Shown here piece after piece: positions 32,650 to 40,221 of a stretch of 64,000 bases of DNA. The notes under the pieces were generated by a model that made no database searches, was not told the origin of the DNA, and saw only the letters and a program-made list of their open reading frames with translations. The DNA comes from Ekhidna lutea (GTDB lineage: Bacteria > Bacteroidota > Bacteroidia > Cytophagales > Cyclobacteriaceae): positions 744,001-808,000 of the forward strand of contig NZ_FZPD01000002.1 in NCBI RefSeq assembly GCF_900188325.1, given 5' to 3'. The position numbers and the translations under genes are program-made. Numbering within the stretch: position 1 is the stretch's first letter; each line of letters starts with the position of its first letter.

Positions 32650-34239
32650 CTACTTAATCAACCTTTCCTCAACCTTCTTTTTGAAAGTTCTGGATAATCT
32701 CAATTCAGTGTCGTCATACAGCAGCAGGTGATTGCTATAGATCGTTTTTACATACTCCAGATTTACTATTGTGGATCTGTGGGTTTGCACAAATTGCATG
32801 GGGAGGGATTGAAGCAACTCACTAAGTTTATTCCGGTCTATTTCCGGTCTTTCTTTATCGATCAAATAAAACTCCAGGTAGTGATCGTCTGCCTGAATGT
32901 ATTTAATGCGCTTAGGATCAAGGAGCGCTTTGGTTTTTAAAACCACATAAGAGTTCTCTGTGGCTTTAGATTTTTCCTTTAGGTTTTCCAGATTGTTTTG
33001 TAGCTTTTCATTGTCACTGCTAAGGGTATTTTTCTCTCTCACGATGTTTACAATCAACACAACCATGGCATAAGAGAGCACTCCTATCTCCATGAAAAAT
33101 CCTGCAAAAAGTGGATCTCCTGGAACTAATGATCGGTCTATTGCCCCATACTCCATTAAAATTTGACTAAAAACCCCGAGGAAGAACATTGAATAGCCAA
33201 GCAGAAACATTTTGGCACGGAAAGAATTGATCTTTAAATGCTGAAAAGCACTGTAGTAAGCGAATACAATAATGGTACAAACCACTACATATCGCATCGA
33301 TATCAAAACAGGTCCGAATGAAATGATGAAGCCCGGAAATAGAACCCATACAATAGAACTAACAATAAACAAAAGTAAAATTCCATCCATGACACGATGG
33401 AAAACAGGCAGGTTTTTGACCGTGTTGAAATATTGCTGAATATACATAATGAGAAAAACCATGGACAGCTGAGTCGTAAATGGGAAGAAGTGGGTGTTAA
33501 ATTCCGGAAGACCAGAAGTGATATACTGATAACCATAACCAAGCTTAGCAAAACACCTTAACCCAAACGTGAGTACATAGAGCGCGTACCATAGAAAAAT
33601 AGGCATACTGAGTCTAATTCCTACCAATAAAGAAATCAATATCACAAGTGCCAGCGTGCCAAAACAGAATCCATAGAAAATGGTCTCCTTGTTATACATC
33701 GTCCAGAATGAATTGGTGGTATAAAGTGTAAGCGGGAATCGAACAGCAGATTTCCGCTTGTCTATATTCAGTAGGTACTCCTTTTCCTCCCCTTCCTTAA
33801 TGGATATTGGAAAAGTGAAGTTACGATATTGAACCGGTCGTTGGCTGAACACAAACCGATCTCCTGTTTCATATAATCGAACTGCTGAATCATCAACAAT
33901 TTCGTAAAGCTGCATATAGTCTAACTGTGCATAGTCTACTTCCAGATAGAAAGCTTCTGACTGAGGTAGGTTATTCTTTAGTGGAATGTAGATCCAATAA
34001 GCAGCATTTGATATGCCTGGGTTAACCTTTTCTGACAAAGGCGTCAACTTTCCTTCCTTTATTAACTGCCAGGCCTTACTACCTTCAAGCGAATCCTGTG
34101 TTGAAAAAACCTGTGTGTGTGGATTGATATTAAATACACCTTCATCACCCTCCAAGATGAGTTTTTGTTGAGCAAAAACCTGAGCGTGATTAACGAAAAT
34201 GAATAAAGCTGCTAGTTGAAAATACTTTATCAAATACAC
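32650..34239 (-). CDS. 7TM-DISM receptor with C-terminal LytTR DNA-binding domain
   Basis: 529 residues. Signal peptide 1-23. Extracytoplasmic 7TMR-DISMED2-type beta domain about 25-175 (AYWIYIPLKNN, then QLDYMQLYEI and FTFPISI). Seven membrane helices about 185-395. A short coiled coil (SSDNEKLQNNLENLKEKSKA) leads to a LytTR domain about 430-529 (KYIQADDHYLEFYLID, then MQFVQTHRSTIVNLEYVKTI). It is a one-component system that couples an external ligand directly to DNA binding from the membrane, common in Cytophagales. Targets unknown. Confidence 0.9.
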   Translation of the reverse strand: MYLIKYFQLAALFIFVNHAQVFAQQKLILEGDEGVFNINPHTQVFSTQDSLEGSKAWQLIKEGKLTPLSEKVNPGISNAAYWIYIPLKNNLPQSEAFYLEVDYAQLDYMQLYEIVDDSAVRLYETGDRFVFSQRPVQYRNFTFPISIKEGEEKEYLLNIDKRKSAVRFPLTLYTTNSFWTMYNKETIFYGFCFGTLALVILISLLVGIRLSMPIFLWYALYVLTFGLRCFAKLGYGYQYITSGLPEFNTHFFPFTTQLSMVFLIMYIQQYFNTVKNLPVFHRVMDGILLLFIVSSIVWVLFPGFIISFGPVLISMRYVVVCTIIVFAYYSAFQHLKINSFRAKMFLLGYSMFFLGVFSQILMEYGAIDRSLVPGDPLFAGFFMEIGVLSYAMVVLIVNIVREKNTLSSDNEKLQNNLENLKEKSKATENSYVVLKTKALLDPKRIKYIQADDHYLEFYLIDKERPEIDRNKLSELLQSLPMQFVQTHRSTIVNLEYVKTIYSNHLLLYDDTELRLSRTFKKKVEERLIK

Positions 34240-34951
34240 CTACAATCCTGTCAAAAACATTCAATTCATAAACGACCTCAAAATATGAAAGAAAAAGGAA
34301 TCTTCAACTTTATCTTTTGATAAAATAACGGGGAAATGATAAAAGGTGATCAATTGAATCCATGAAAGCAATGACGAACCAGTACTAATCTTTATTTCAT
34401 CCATAAAATCTTTCAAACTTTTTCTTCTATTGTTTTTAAAAAAACGCTCTACTTAAAAAAATAACAGAGGGATGTTTTATCAACCATCCCTCTGAAATGG
34501 AAACCCAACAATCGAATCACTCAACCGATTTTGACAATAATTTCGAAAATTTAAAGGTTGAAAAAACTCATAAGATTAAGATGGAATGAAGATGAAAGGT
34601 CTTCATATTTACATTGATTTGAGGTAATAGATGCCTTTTCGATTGTAAACAAGATCGTATTTGACCATAACGAAATTGAATTAAACTCTTCAATTGCAAA
34701 ATTATCTACCGGTCTCATCTAGATTACTATACTAAAGTGCCCGCAAATCCACTATAACACTTGTATTCATCTAGAGTGATTTTTATACCCAAAGTAGGTA
34801 TAAAAGCGTGTACAACTTTAGTATAACTTTTTTGAAGCAAAATCAGGAGAAAGCGAGTAATGGGCTATTTGAGAAATGTGCTTAATTGTACTGAAAATAG
34901 ATATTCAGACACAAAAAAGCCCGGAACTACTTGAATTCCAGGCTCTTACTG
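34240..34951. other. 712-bp region without a supported gene
   Basis: AT-rich. It contains one strong terminator-like hairpin (34455-34494) and an inverted repeat TATACC-CAAAGTA-GGTATA near 34786. A 19-codon minus-strand frame (MVKYDLVYNRKG...) near 34615-34672 is too short to support. A small RNA read on the minus strand into the hairpin is possible. Confidence 0.4.
34455..34494 (-). terminator. Terminator-like hairpin without a recognised gene
   Basis: CAGAGGGATG/CATCCCTCTG, a perfect ten-base stem (34465-34474 with 34485-34494), followed by a T run on the minus strand. No coding gene reads into it. Confidence 0.65.
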
Positions 34952-35023
34952 TAGTCCGTAGGGGAATCGAACCCCTGTTACCAGGATGAAAACCTGGCGT
35001 CCTAACCCCTAGACGAACGGACC
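34952..35023 (-). tRNA. tRNA-Glu (UUC)
   Basis: 72 nt. Acceptor GGTCCGT/ACGGACT (first pair G-U), D-arm GTCTAGGGGTTAGGAC, anticodon stem-loop CCAGGTT-TTC-ATCCTGG, T-arm AGGGGTTCGATTCCCCT. Anticodon TTC reads Glu codons. CCA is not encoded. Confidence 0.95.
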
Positions 35024-35069
35024 ATGTTTCAATAAAATCCCAATCAACAGCAGAACTTTTTCCTTTCGA

Positions 35070-35134
35070 AAGCCAGGTTTTTTTAAAACCTGTCGCCCTG
35101 ACCGGGCCGTGCCTAACACCTAGACGAACGGACC
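35070..35134 (-). pseudogene. Degenerate partial copy of tRNA-Glu
   Basis: Its first 15 bases (GGTCCGTTCGTCTAG) are identical to the tRNA-Glu above. It then has GTGTTAGGCACGGCCCGGTC AGGGCGA before CAGGTTTT of the anticodon arm, and no anticodon or T-arm that folds. The insert shares GCCCGGTCA with the mutated tRNA-Val copy at 35744. Confidence 0.7.
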
Positions 35135-35193
35135 GTGTTTGTTTTGGGAGTGCAAATATAGAACGCTAGGCCTTTTTAGCAAAGAACAGAAAT

Positions 35194-35220
35194 AAAAAAA
35201 GCGAAGAATTTTTCTTCGCT
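35194..35220 (-). terminator. Terminator of the small membrane protein at 35246
   Basis: On the minus strand AGCGAAGAA-(3 nt)-TTCTTCGCT followed by seven T. Confidence 0.9.
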
Positions 35221-35245
35221 TGATTATATCATTAAAAATGGGAGG

Positions 35246-35476
35246 TCAATCCAATGCTTCTTTTATTATGGAAGCTCCTAATAAATAGGAATTTACAAGT
35301 AAAGCTTTGTTGTTTTGAATCGTGGTTTTCAGTGAATCATAAGATTCTTTGGTTGAACTCAATTCATGCTTGCCCTGACTTAAACTCTCTAAAACAATCA
35401 TTCCGGAAAGGATGAAGCCAAGCGTTATGGCAAACATTCTCAATTGGCTTTTTACTTTTTGATAATTCTGTTTCAT
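35246..35476 (-). CDS. Small membrane protein, unknown function
   Basis: 76 residues. A basic N-terminus (MKQNYQKVKSQLR), one membrane helix (about 14-31, MFAITLGFILSGMIVLESL), then a polar linker and a short C-terminal amphipathic helix (NSYLLGASIIKEALD). Its own terminator supports expression. It lies between two tRNA genes. Family not recognised. Confidence 0.6.
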   Translation of the reverse strand: MKQNYQKVKSQLRMFAITLGFILSGMIVLESLSQGKHELSSTKESYDSLKTTIQNNKALLVNSYLLGASIIKEALD

Positions 35477-35639
35477 TGTTCGGTGCTTTAGGTGATTAGT
35501 ACCAGAATCATAACATTTATTACAACATTACGAAAAAAGAAGTCATAGGGTGACGTTTTAACATTAATTAATTGAAATCAAATTAAATGTTGCTTTGGAT
35601 CAAGTGATGGATAATGCATAAATTCACCGAATCAATTTT

Positions 35640-35714
35640 GGGAAGTTAGCTCAGTTGGTTTAGAGCACCGCCTTGACAGGGCGGGGGTCGCTGGTTCGAA
35701 TCCAGTACTTCCCA
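35640..35714 (+). tRNA. tRNA-Val (GAC)
   Basis: 75 nt. Acceptor GGGAAGT/ACTTCCC fully paired, D-arm GCTCAGTTGGTTTAGAGC, anticodon stem-loop CCGCCTT-GAC-AGGGCGG, T-arm CTGGTTCGAATCCAG. The anticodon GAC reads Val GUC and GUU. Confidence 0.95.
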
Positions 35715-35743
35715 CTTCACAAAAAAATAGTCTACTAATTGAA

Positions 35744-35818
35744 TTCAGGGGCGAGGGTCGCTGGCCGGTACGCCGGTCCGCTGGAACTCCAGCCCGGTCA
35801 AATCCAGTACTTCCCACC
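35744..35818 (+). pseudogene. Degenerate 3' copy of tRNA-Val with an insertion
   Basis: Matches the tRNA-Val 3' half (GGGTCGCTGG at 35755 and AATCCAGTACTTCCCA at 35801), but 36 bases (35765-35800) replace TTCG of the T-loop. The insert contains the hairpin GCTGG-AACT-CCAGC and the word GCCCGGTCA, which is also present in the tRNA-Glu relic. Confidence 0.7.
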
Positions 35819-35820
35819 AT

Positions 35821-35848
35821 TAGCCAGCAATATGTCTGGCTTTATACT
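35821..35848 (+). terminator. Probable terminator of the tRNA-Val transcript
   Basis: AGCCAG-(8 nt)-CTGGCT followed by TTATACTTT; a short stem and weak T run. Confidence 0.6.
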
Positions 35849-35947
35849 TTAGGGCCTGATGGTTCGAAAGCGAAGCTTCACGAGGGATCGTTCGGTATGG
35901 TTGTAGGTATGAGTAATCCTGCCGCCCTGATACTGATGAGAGTTTGC

Positions 35948-36670
35948 TTAAGGTAAATCCTGGAGCTTAAAGTAGTATATCAGGTTGATTTCCAATGCAT
36001 GAAATTTATAACCTGACATGTCTGCTTCCGAAAAATACTTTGAAACATCCATGAAATTTCTATTATAAAGGAAACTGAAGTCAATTCTCTTAAAACTAAC
36101 TGTTGGACCTAAGTTTATACCAAAATCAAATTGTTCAGATTCATATTTTGCCTTACTATAGTATCCATAATCATTTGGATTGCCTTCATTACTAACGCTA
36201 TGATAATAGCTTACATCCAAATTTGGTCCACCGGTTATTTTGATTCTTGGTGTAATACTGTATTCTAAAAAAAAAGGTATTGATATATAGGCTTGTGAAA
36301 TATCATAAGTCCGTTCTATTTTGCTAATTCCGTAAAGCGGACGGCCATTATCATCATAACCTATAGCACCATCAACATAAAATTCCCAATTCAATGTAAT
36401 TCGCTTCAATTTCGTCAGTACTCCTGACTTTAAATTCACTTTACTGCTTAGTTGTTTGGTAAGTATTATTCCAAACTGACCTCCAAAAAGCGGTTGAGTA
36501 GAACCATTGTCACGGGGACTAAAGTAATAGATATCAAAATCCGGTCTCATTTGATTACCATTCAGACCTCCAAGTACGCCCAGTTTATAAGATTGACAAA
36601 TTGAAGTATGGGATGTAATAAATAGAGCTAGTAGTATAAATGGTTTCTTTAGCATGACATGGCGCTTCAA
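35948..36670 (-). CDS. Outer-membrane beta-barrel protein, PorT-like
   Basis: 240 residues. Signal peptide about 1-25 (ending SICQ). The rest alternates polar and hydrophobic residues in about eight strands closed by an aromatic C-terminus: YKLGVLGGLNGNQM, LFGGQFGIILTKQL, YISIPFFLEYSITPRIKITG, IDFSFLYNRNFMDV, FHALEINLIYYFKL. This layout fits the outer-membrane beta-barrel (OMP_b-brl_2/PorT) family. It is not necessarily PorT of the T9SS, since paralogues are numerous. Single gene. Confidence 0.8.
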   Translation of the reverse strand: MKRHVMLKKPFILLALFITSHTSICQSYKLGVLGGLNGNQMRPDFDIYYFSPRDNGSTQPLFGGQFGIILTKQLSSKVNLKSGVLTKLKRITLNWEFYVDGAIGYDDNGRPLYGISKIERTYDISQAYISIPFFLEYSITPRIKITGGPNLDVSYYHSVSNEGNPNDYGYYSKAKYESEQFDFGINLGPTVSFKRIDFSFLYNRNFMDVSKYFSEADMSGYKFHALEINLIYYFKLQDLP

Positions 36671-36920
36671 TTAAGTTTACTGCTCTTTCTCTGACTTTTG
36701 GTAAAAGATGATTTCAATTTGCATTGAAAACCAATACCCATAATGAAAAGAACACCCAAATTGAGAACATATTAACCCTTATTTCAAAATCAATATACAA
36801 AATAGGTTTGATAATCTTCCAGAGGACACACCTATCCTTGATCTGAAGGAAGTGGCTCCAGTGAGAATTTTTGATATCCGATAGGAGATAGTTCAATTGA
36901 GAAAGTAAATGAATACCCCC

Positions 36921-37466
36921 CTATCCCAAAAAAATAAAAACCAGCCAAACACCTCCTAAAAAATGCCAGAACGTGAAAACATTGTAGGCGTATTGCCTGG
37001 ATTTTGAATGAACCCTATACTCCCTGATTTTTCTAAAAACAGTAATAAGCAGAGTAAGCCCCACAGCGACATGGATGAAGTGAATGAATGCAAATGGGAA
37101 AAGTATATTTCTAAATGAAAGATTCGAATTTAGGAGTTCCTGCCATCCAATGACCTGTAATACAGAAAACAACAACCCAAAAAACAACCCCAGACCTGTG
37201 AATCGAAAGGCCTTCTCAATTTCATCCTCTCGGATTTTCATTTGGCTCATAACGATTAAGGCACTACTGACTAAAATAAACCAGGTGGCCACTTCATAGA
37301 TAGTAGGGATAATCAGATCCGGGAGCTGTTGAAGAATCCAAACGATTAAGAGCGTAACGAAAATGAGAAAGCTGGTAACAATAAACAGTTTTGTCATGTG
37401 CTTTCCAGCATTGATCATACGCTGCTTTTCTTGCAATCTTTCCTGAACTATTTCTTTTTCACTCAT
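36921..37466 (-). CDS. Haem-copper oxidase subunit III-like protein (orphan)
   Basis: 181 residues, five membrane helices. COX3 features: FRFTGLGLFFGLLFSVLQVI, FIHFIHVAVGLTLLITV (His pair at the subunit III position), and the C-terminal YNVFTFWHFLGGVWLVFI, which parallels the family's YWHFVDxVW. Subunits I and II and a haem-copper assembly cluster are not nearby, so this may be an extra subunit III or a related membrane protein of unknown partner. No peroxidase or quinol motif is seen. Confidence 0.75.
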   Translation of the reverse strand: MSEKEIVQERLQEKQRMINAGKHMTKLFIVTSFLIFVTLLIVWILQQLPDLIIPTIYEVATWFILVSSALIVMSQMKIREDEIEKAFRFTGLGLFFGLLFSVLQVIGWQELLNSNLSFRNILFPFAFIHFIHVAVGLTLLITVFRKIREYRVHSKSRQYAYNVFTFWHFLGGVWLVFIFLG

Positions 37467-37569
37467 ACCCCTGTACTATCCTTTAACCGGTAGATCAGGA
37501 AGTAGGTTTCACATTGCAAGCCAACAATTTTACTTTCATTTTGACCGATGTATCCTTTATCTTGGACTT

Positions 37570-38724
37570 ATGAGAAAGAAGATGAAGAAAATCAATCCCA
37601 TTGATTTAGTCAGACCTGATAAGTTGCTTTTTACAGGGCTAAAAACACTGACTGAGCTCACCCTCACCCCTATCAATATGTATGCTGACCTAAAGGCTAA
37701 ATCCAAGGGGAAGGCTGAGATCACATTCATCGGCGAAAAAAAACTAGAAGAGGTAAAGGCTCAGCTATTTACCTTCAACGAATCCGAAGTATCCGAATCC
37801 AATGAGAAGGATTTTAGTCCGATGGCTAATCCTAAAGATTCTCATATTCATTGGCTGAATATTCATGGGCTGCATGAAGTAGACCTCATTCAAGACCTTG
37901 CAAAAATCATGAACCTGGATCGACTGTCTGTTCGTCAATTGCTGGATACTACTCAGCGTCCCAAAGTTGAGGAATTTGATGATTATTTATTCTTCAATAT
38001 CAAGTCCATGCTACTGGATGAAACTGATCACATGGACGTAGAGCAGCTTTCATTTATCCTGGGCAAAAATTATGTTGTATCCTTTCAGGAAAAGGAGAGC
38101 GATCACTTCGATGATATTCGTTTTAAAATCAGAGAAGGAGTTGGGTTTGTCAGAAAGCGTTCGTCTGATTACCTCTTGATTCAATTGCTGGATGCCATTC
38201 TGGATAATTACTTCGAAACCATTGAAGACATCAATGAAGACACAGCAGAACTGGAGCAGGATGTTTACAAAAATCCACGACAAGAGACGCTACTTGAACT
38301 TGAGAAAAGCAAAAAGCGAGCGGATCTAATTAAAAAATCCCTTACTCCATTTATGGAATCCATCAATTACATATTAAACAACCGAACTTCCTTTTTTCAA
38401 AAGCCAAACGTTAAATACATCAATGATCTTCGCATGAGCTGTGCCAATGCACTAGAAGAGGCAGACTCAACCGCTCGCTCCTTAGAAAGCCTAACCAACA
38501 TATACTATGCTTCTTTAAGCCAGAAGATGAATGAGACCATGAAGGTGTTGACTACCGTGGCAACCATCTTCATTCCACTAACATTTATAGCCGGGATTTA
38601 TGGGATGAACTTCCAGTATATGCCTGAATTACAGTATAAAAATGGCTATTTTATCGTCTGGGGGGTGATGATTGCTATTTTTATTGGAATGCTTATTTAC
38701 TTCAAACGTAAAAAATGGCTATAG
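37570..38724 (+). CDS. corA: CorA-family magnesium/cobalt transporter
   Basis: 384 residues. A cytosolic alpha-beta N-terminal domain (about 85-200: LNIHGLHEVDLIQDLAKIMN, then RPKVEEFDDYLFFNIKSM), long stalk helices (about 205-315) and two C-terminal membrane helices. The signature YGMNFQYMPE lies between them with GMN at 345-347, the selectivity motif of the pentameric channel. The first 70 residues are an unusual basic extension (INPIDLVRPDKLLFTGLKTL), so another start may exist, but 37570 is the only ATG that keeps the family N-terminus. It imports Mg2+. Confidence 0.93.
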   Translation: MRKKMKKINPIDLVRPDKLLFTGLKTLTELTLTPINMYADLKAKSKGKAEITFIGEKKLEEVKAQLFTFNESEVSESNEKDFSPMANPKDSHIHWLNIHGLHEVDLIQDLAKIMNLDRLSVRQLLDTTQRPKVEEFDDYLFFNIKSMLLDETDHMDVEQLSFILGKNYVVSFQEKESDHFDDIRFKIREGVGFVRKRSSDYLLIQLLDAILDNYFETIEDINEDTAELEQDVYKNPRQETLLELEKSKKRADLIKKSLTPFMESINYILNNRTSFFQKPNVKYINDLRMSCANALEEADSTARSLESLTNIYYASLSQKMNETMKVLTTVATIFIPLTFIAGIYGMNFQYMPELQYKNGYFIVWGVMIAIFIGMLIYFKRKKWL

Positions 38725-38837
38725 GCTAATCTTTAAAAACAGGGTGATCATCTACACTCTTTGCAGCTTCAACGAACAAAATTGCAGGTGGTTTTTTTTA
38801 TGTCTTACTTCATATTCATAACCAACAAATTACCACC

Positions 38838-38951
38838 ATGGCTGTACTTCAATTAACCAAGAAACAACAAGGAATAATCAACAAGAGTTTTGTGATATGT
38901 TCGACAGGGTTAGCCTTATCTCTTTTAGTAGTAAATATCCTCGTAAGCTAA
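38838..38951 (+). CDS. Small single-pass membrane protein (37 aa)
   Basis: ATG at 38838 to TAA at 38949-38951. A polar start (MAVLQLTKKQQGIINKS) leads into one membrane helix (FVICSTGLALSLLVVNILVS). It has its own terminator at 38996 and sits alone between corA and the mscS-like gene. A relative with the same plan is at 43852-43956 (LKQQKFIFN before the helix), which supports both as real. Function unknown. Confidence 0.55.
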   Translation: MAVLQLTKKQQGIINKSFVICSTGLALSLLVVNILVS

Positions 38952-38995
38952 TCCAACACAAGTTTACCACTGTCAAACAATAAATTTCTGCTTTC

Positions 38996-39028
38996 AAAAA
39001 AGGGTTACTCTCAGAGTAACCTTTTTTT
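38996..39028 (+). terminator. Terminator after the 37-residue gene
   Basis: AGGGTTACTCT-C-AGAGTAACCTT followed by a T run. Confidence 0.9.
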
Positions 39029-39066
39029 ATGTTTAGCCACTATTTCAAATGTGAGCGGTATCAGCT

Positions 39067-39074
39067 TAACTTTG
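39067..39074 (+). promoter_or_regulatory. -7 box TAACTTTG at the mscS-like gene
   Basis: Matches TAnnTTTG and ends 4 bp before the ATG at 39079, implying a leaderless or near-leaderless transcript. Confidence 0.4.
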
Positions 39075-39078
39075 TCGA

Positions 39079-39600
39079 ATGCAAGAAATTACCGATTTCA
39101 TCAACGCCCTCAATCCACCTATCCTTTTTAAGTTTATCCTCACCATCCTGGTGGTAATACTCTTTCTGACCACTCGTTGGCTGCTTCAAAAAAGCATCAC
39201 CAAATTGGGACGAAAATATCACCACGAACCCAACCGAACCGCAGCGACCAAACGAATATTAGTTCTTTCTCTTTATGCCATAACCATCGTTGTACTGGTG
39301 ATCGTGTGGGGCGGAAACCTGAATAACCTATGGATATCTCTGGGAAGCATACTAGGTGTCATTGCAATTGGTTTTTTTGCCATTTGGAGTATCCTCAGCA
39401 ACATAGTTGCAGGAATCATCATTTATACCATAAACCCTTTCAAAATTACTGATACGCTTGTATTGGTGGAAAAAGAAGTGACGGGAAAGGTGATTGACAT
39501 TGGCTTGATCTACACCAAACTTCAGGATAAGGACGGCATATTCACCGTCCCTAATAATATCTTTTTCCAGCAAATCGTTAAGGTGAAAAAACCAAAATAA
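39079..39600 (+). CDS. Short MscS-type mechanosensitive channel protein
   Basis: 173 residues, about half the size of MscS. Three helices (about 12-34, 58-78, 83-113), of which the last reads LGVIAIGFFAIWSILSNIVA like the pore helix, then the MscS beta domain (NPFKITDTLVLVEKEVTGKV, IYTKLQDKDGIFTVPNNIFF), ending before the alpha-beta vestibule. Minimal versions lacking the vestibule are known in Bacteroidota. It is followed after 39 bp by the methyltransferase gene on the same strand. Confidence 0.85.
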   Translation: MQEITDFINALNPPILFKFILTILVVILFLTTRWLLQKSITKLGRKYHHEPNRTAATKRILVLSLYAITIVVLVIVWGGNLNNLWISLGSILGVIAIGFFAIWSILSNIVAGIIIYTINPFKITDTLVLVEKEVTGKVIDIGLIYTKLQDKDGIFTVPNNIFFQQIVKVKKPK

Positions 39601-39639
39601 TGGTATCTCTACCCTTTCTTGTTTGATCAAAAAACTTCG

Positions 39640-40221
39640 ATGAAAGGCTGGATAAAATCTCTCACTTCCGACAAATACCTGACTCCAATTCGAGAGCAAA
39701 TGATCGACATGCTGGATCCGGGGGCTCGTGTCATCGACCTGGGTTGTGGTTCAGGGGACTTCCTTATAAAAGCTCATTCTAAAATCGAATCTGGTTTTGG
39801 TGTGGATGGCTCAAAATCACTAGTCAAGTATGCACAAAATCGAACGAAGGATTTGAATATCGCTAACCTCACATTCGAACATCGGATGATCCATCAGCAT
39901 TTCAAACCAAAAGAGTATTTCACTCACGCTACCGCATCCCTCTTCTTCCATGTCCTTCCTCAAGAGCTTGCTGCTCAAATCCTGAAGTCAACAGCCACTT
40001 ATTCCGACCGATTGATCATATGTGCCTTTGCTCCTCCTGAGAATAAAAAACAGCGATTTTTGATGTGGTTCGATCAGCGTTTCACATCGCATTACCGGCA
40101 CTACATAGAATACTGCCAAAATGGATACATGGAAGGGCTAATAAAAAAGTGTCAGCTAACTATAAAAAGTATAACCGACACTTTTGATCCAACTATGAAG
40201 ATCTACTCGATAAAATTATAA
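39640..40221 (+). CDS. SAM-dependent methyltransferase
   Basis: 193 residues from ATG at 39640 (a TTG in frame at 39619 is a less likely start). Class I methyltransferase motif I VIDLGCGSGDFL near residues 32-43, then GFGVDGSKSLVKYAQ (acidic residue after strand 2) and ATASLFFHVL (motif IV region). Substrate not predictable. It is convergent with the permease at 40222; their stop codons are adjacent. Confidence 0.85.
   Translation: MKGWIKSLTSDKYLTPIREQMIDMLDPGARVIDLGCGSGDFLIKAHSKIESGFGVDGSKSLVKYAQNRTKDLNIANLTFEHRMIHQHFKPKEYFTHATASLFFHVLPQELAAQILKSTATYSDRLIICAFAPPENKKQRFLMWFDQRFTSHYRHYIEYCQNGYMEGLIKKCQLTIKSITDTFDPTMKIYSIKL

Noticed and set aside
34615-34680. A 19-codon minus-strand frame MVKYDLVYNRKG...
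   Set aside because: Peptide looks protein-like but is too short and without a promoter or homologue I can recognise.
35632-35820. A 62-codon minus-strand frame
   Set aside because: It is the reverse of tRNA-Val and its relic, a common false call.
36714-36896. A 60-codon minus-strand frame
   Set aside because: Composition and lack of any motif or start context suggest a chance frame.
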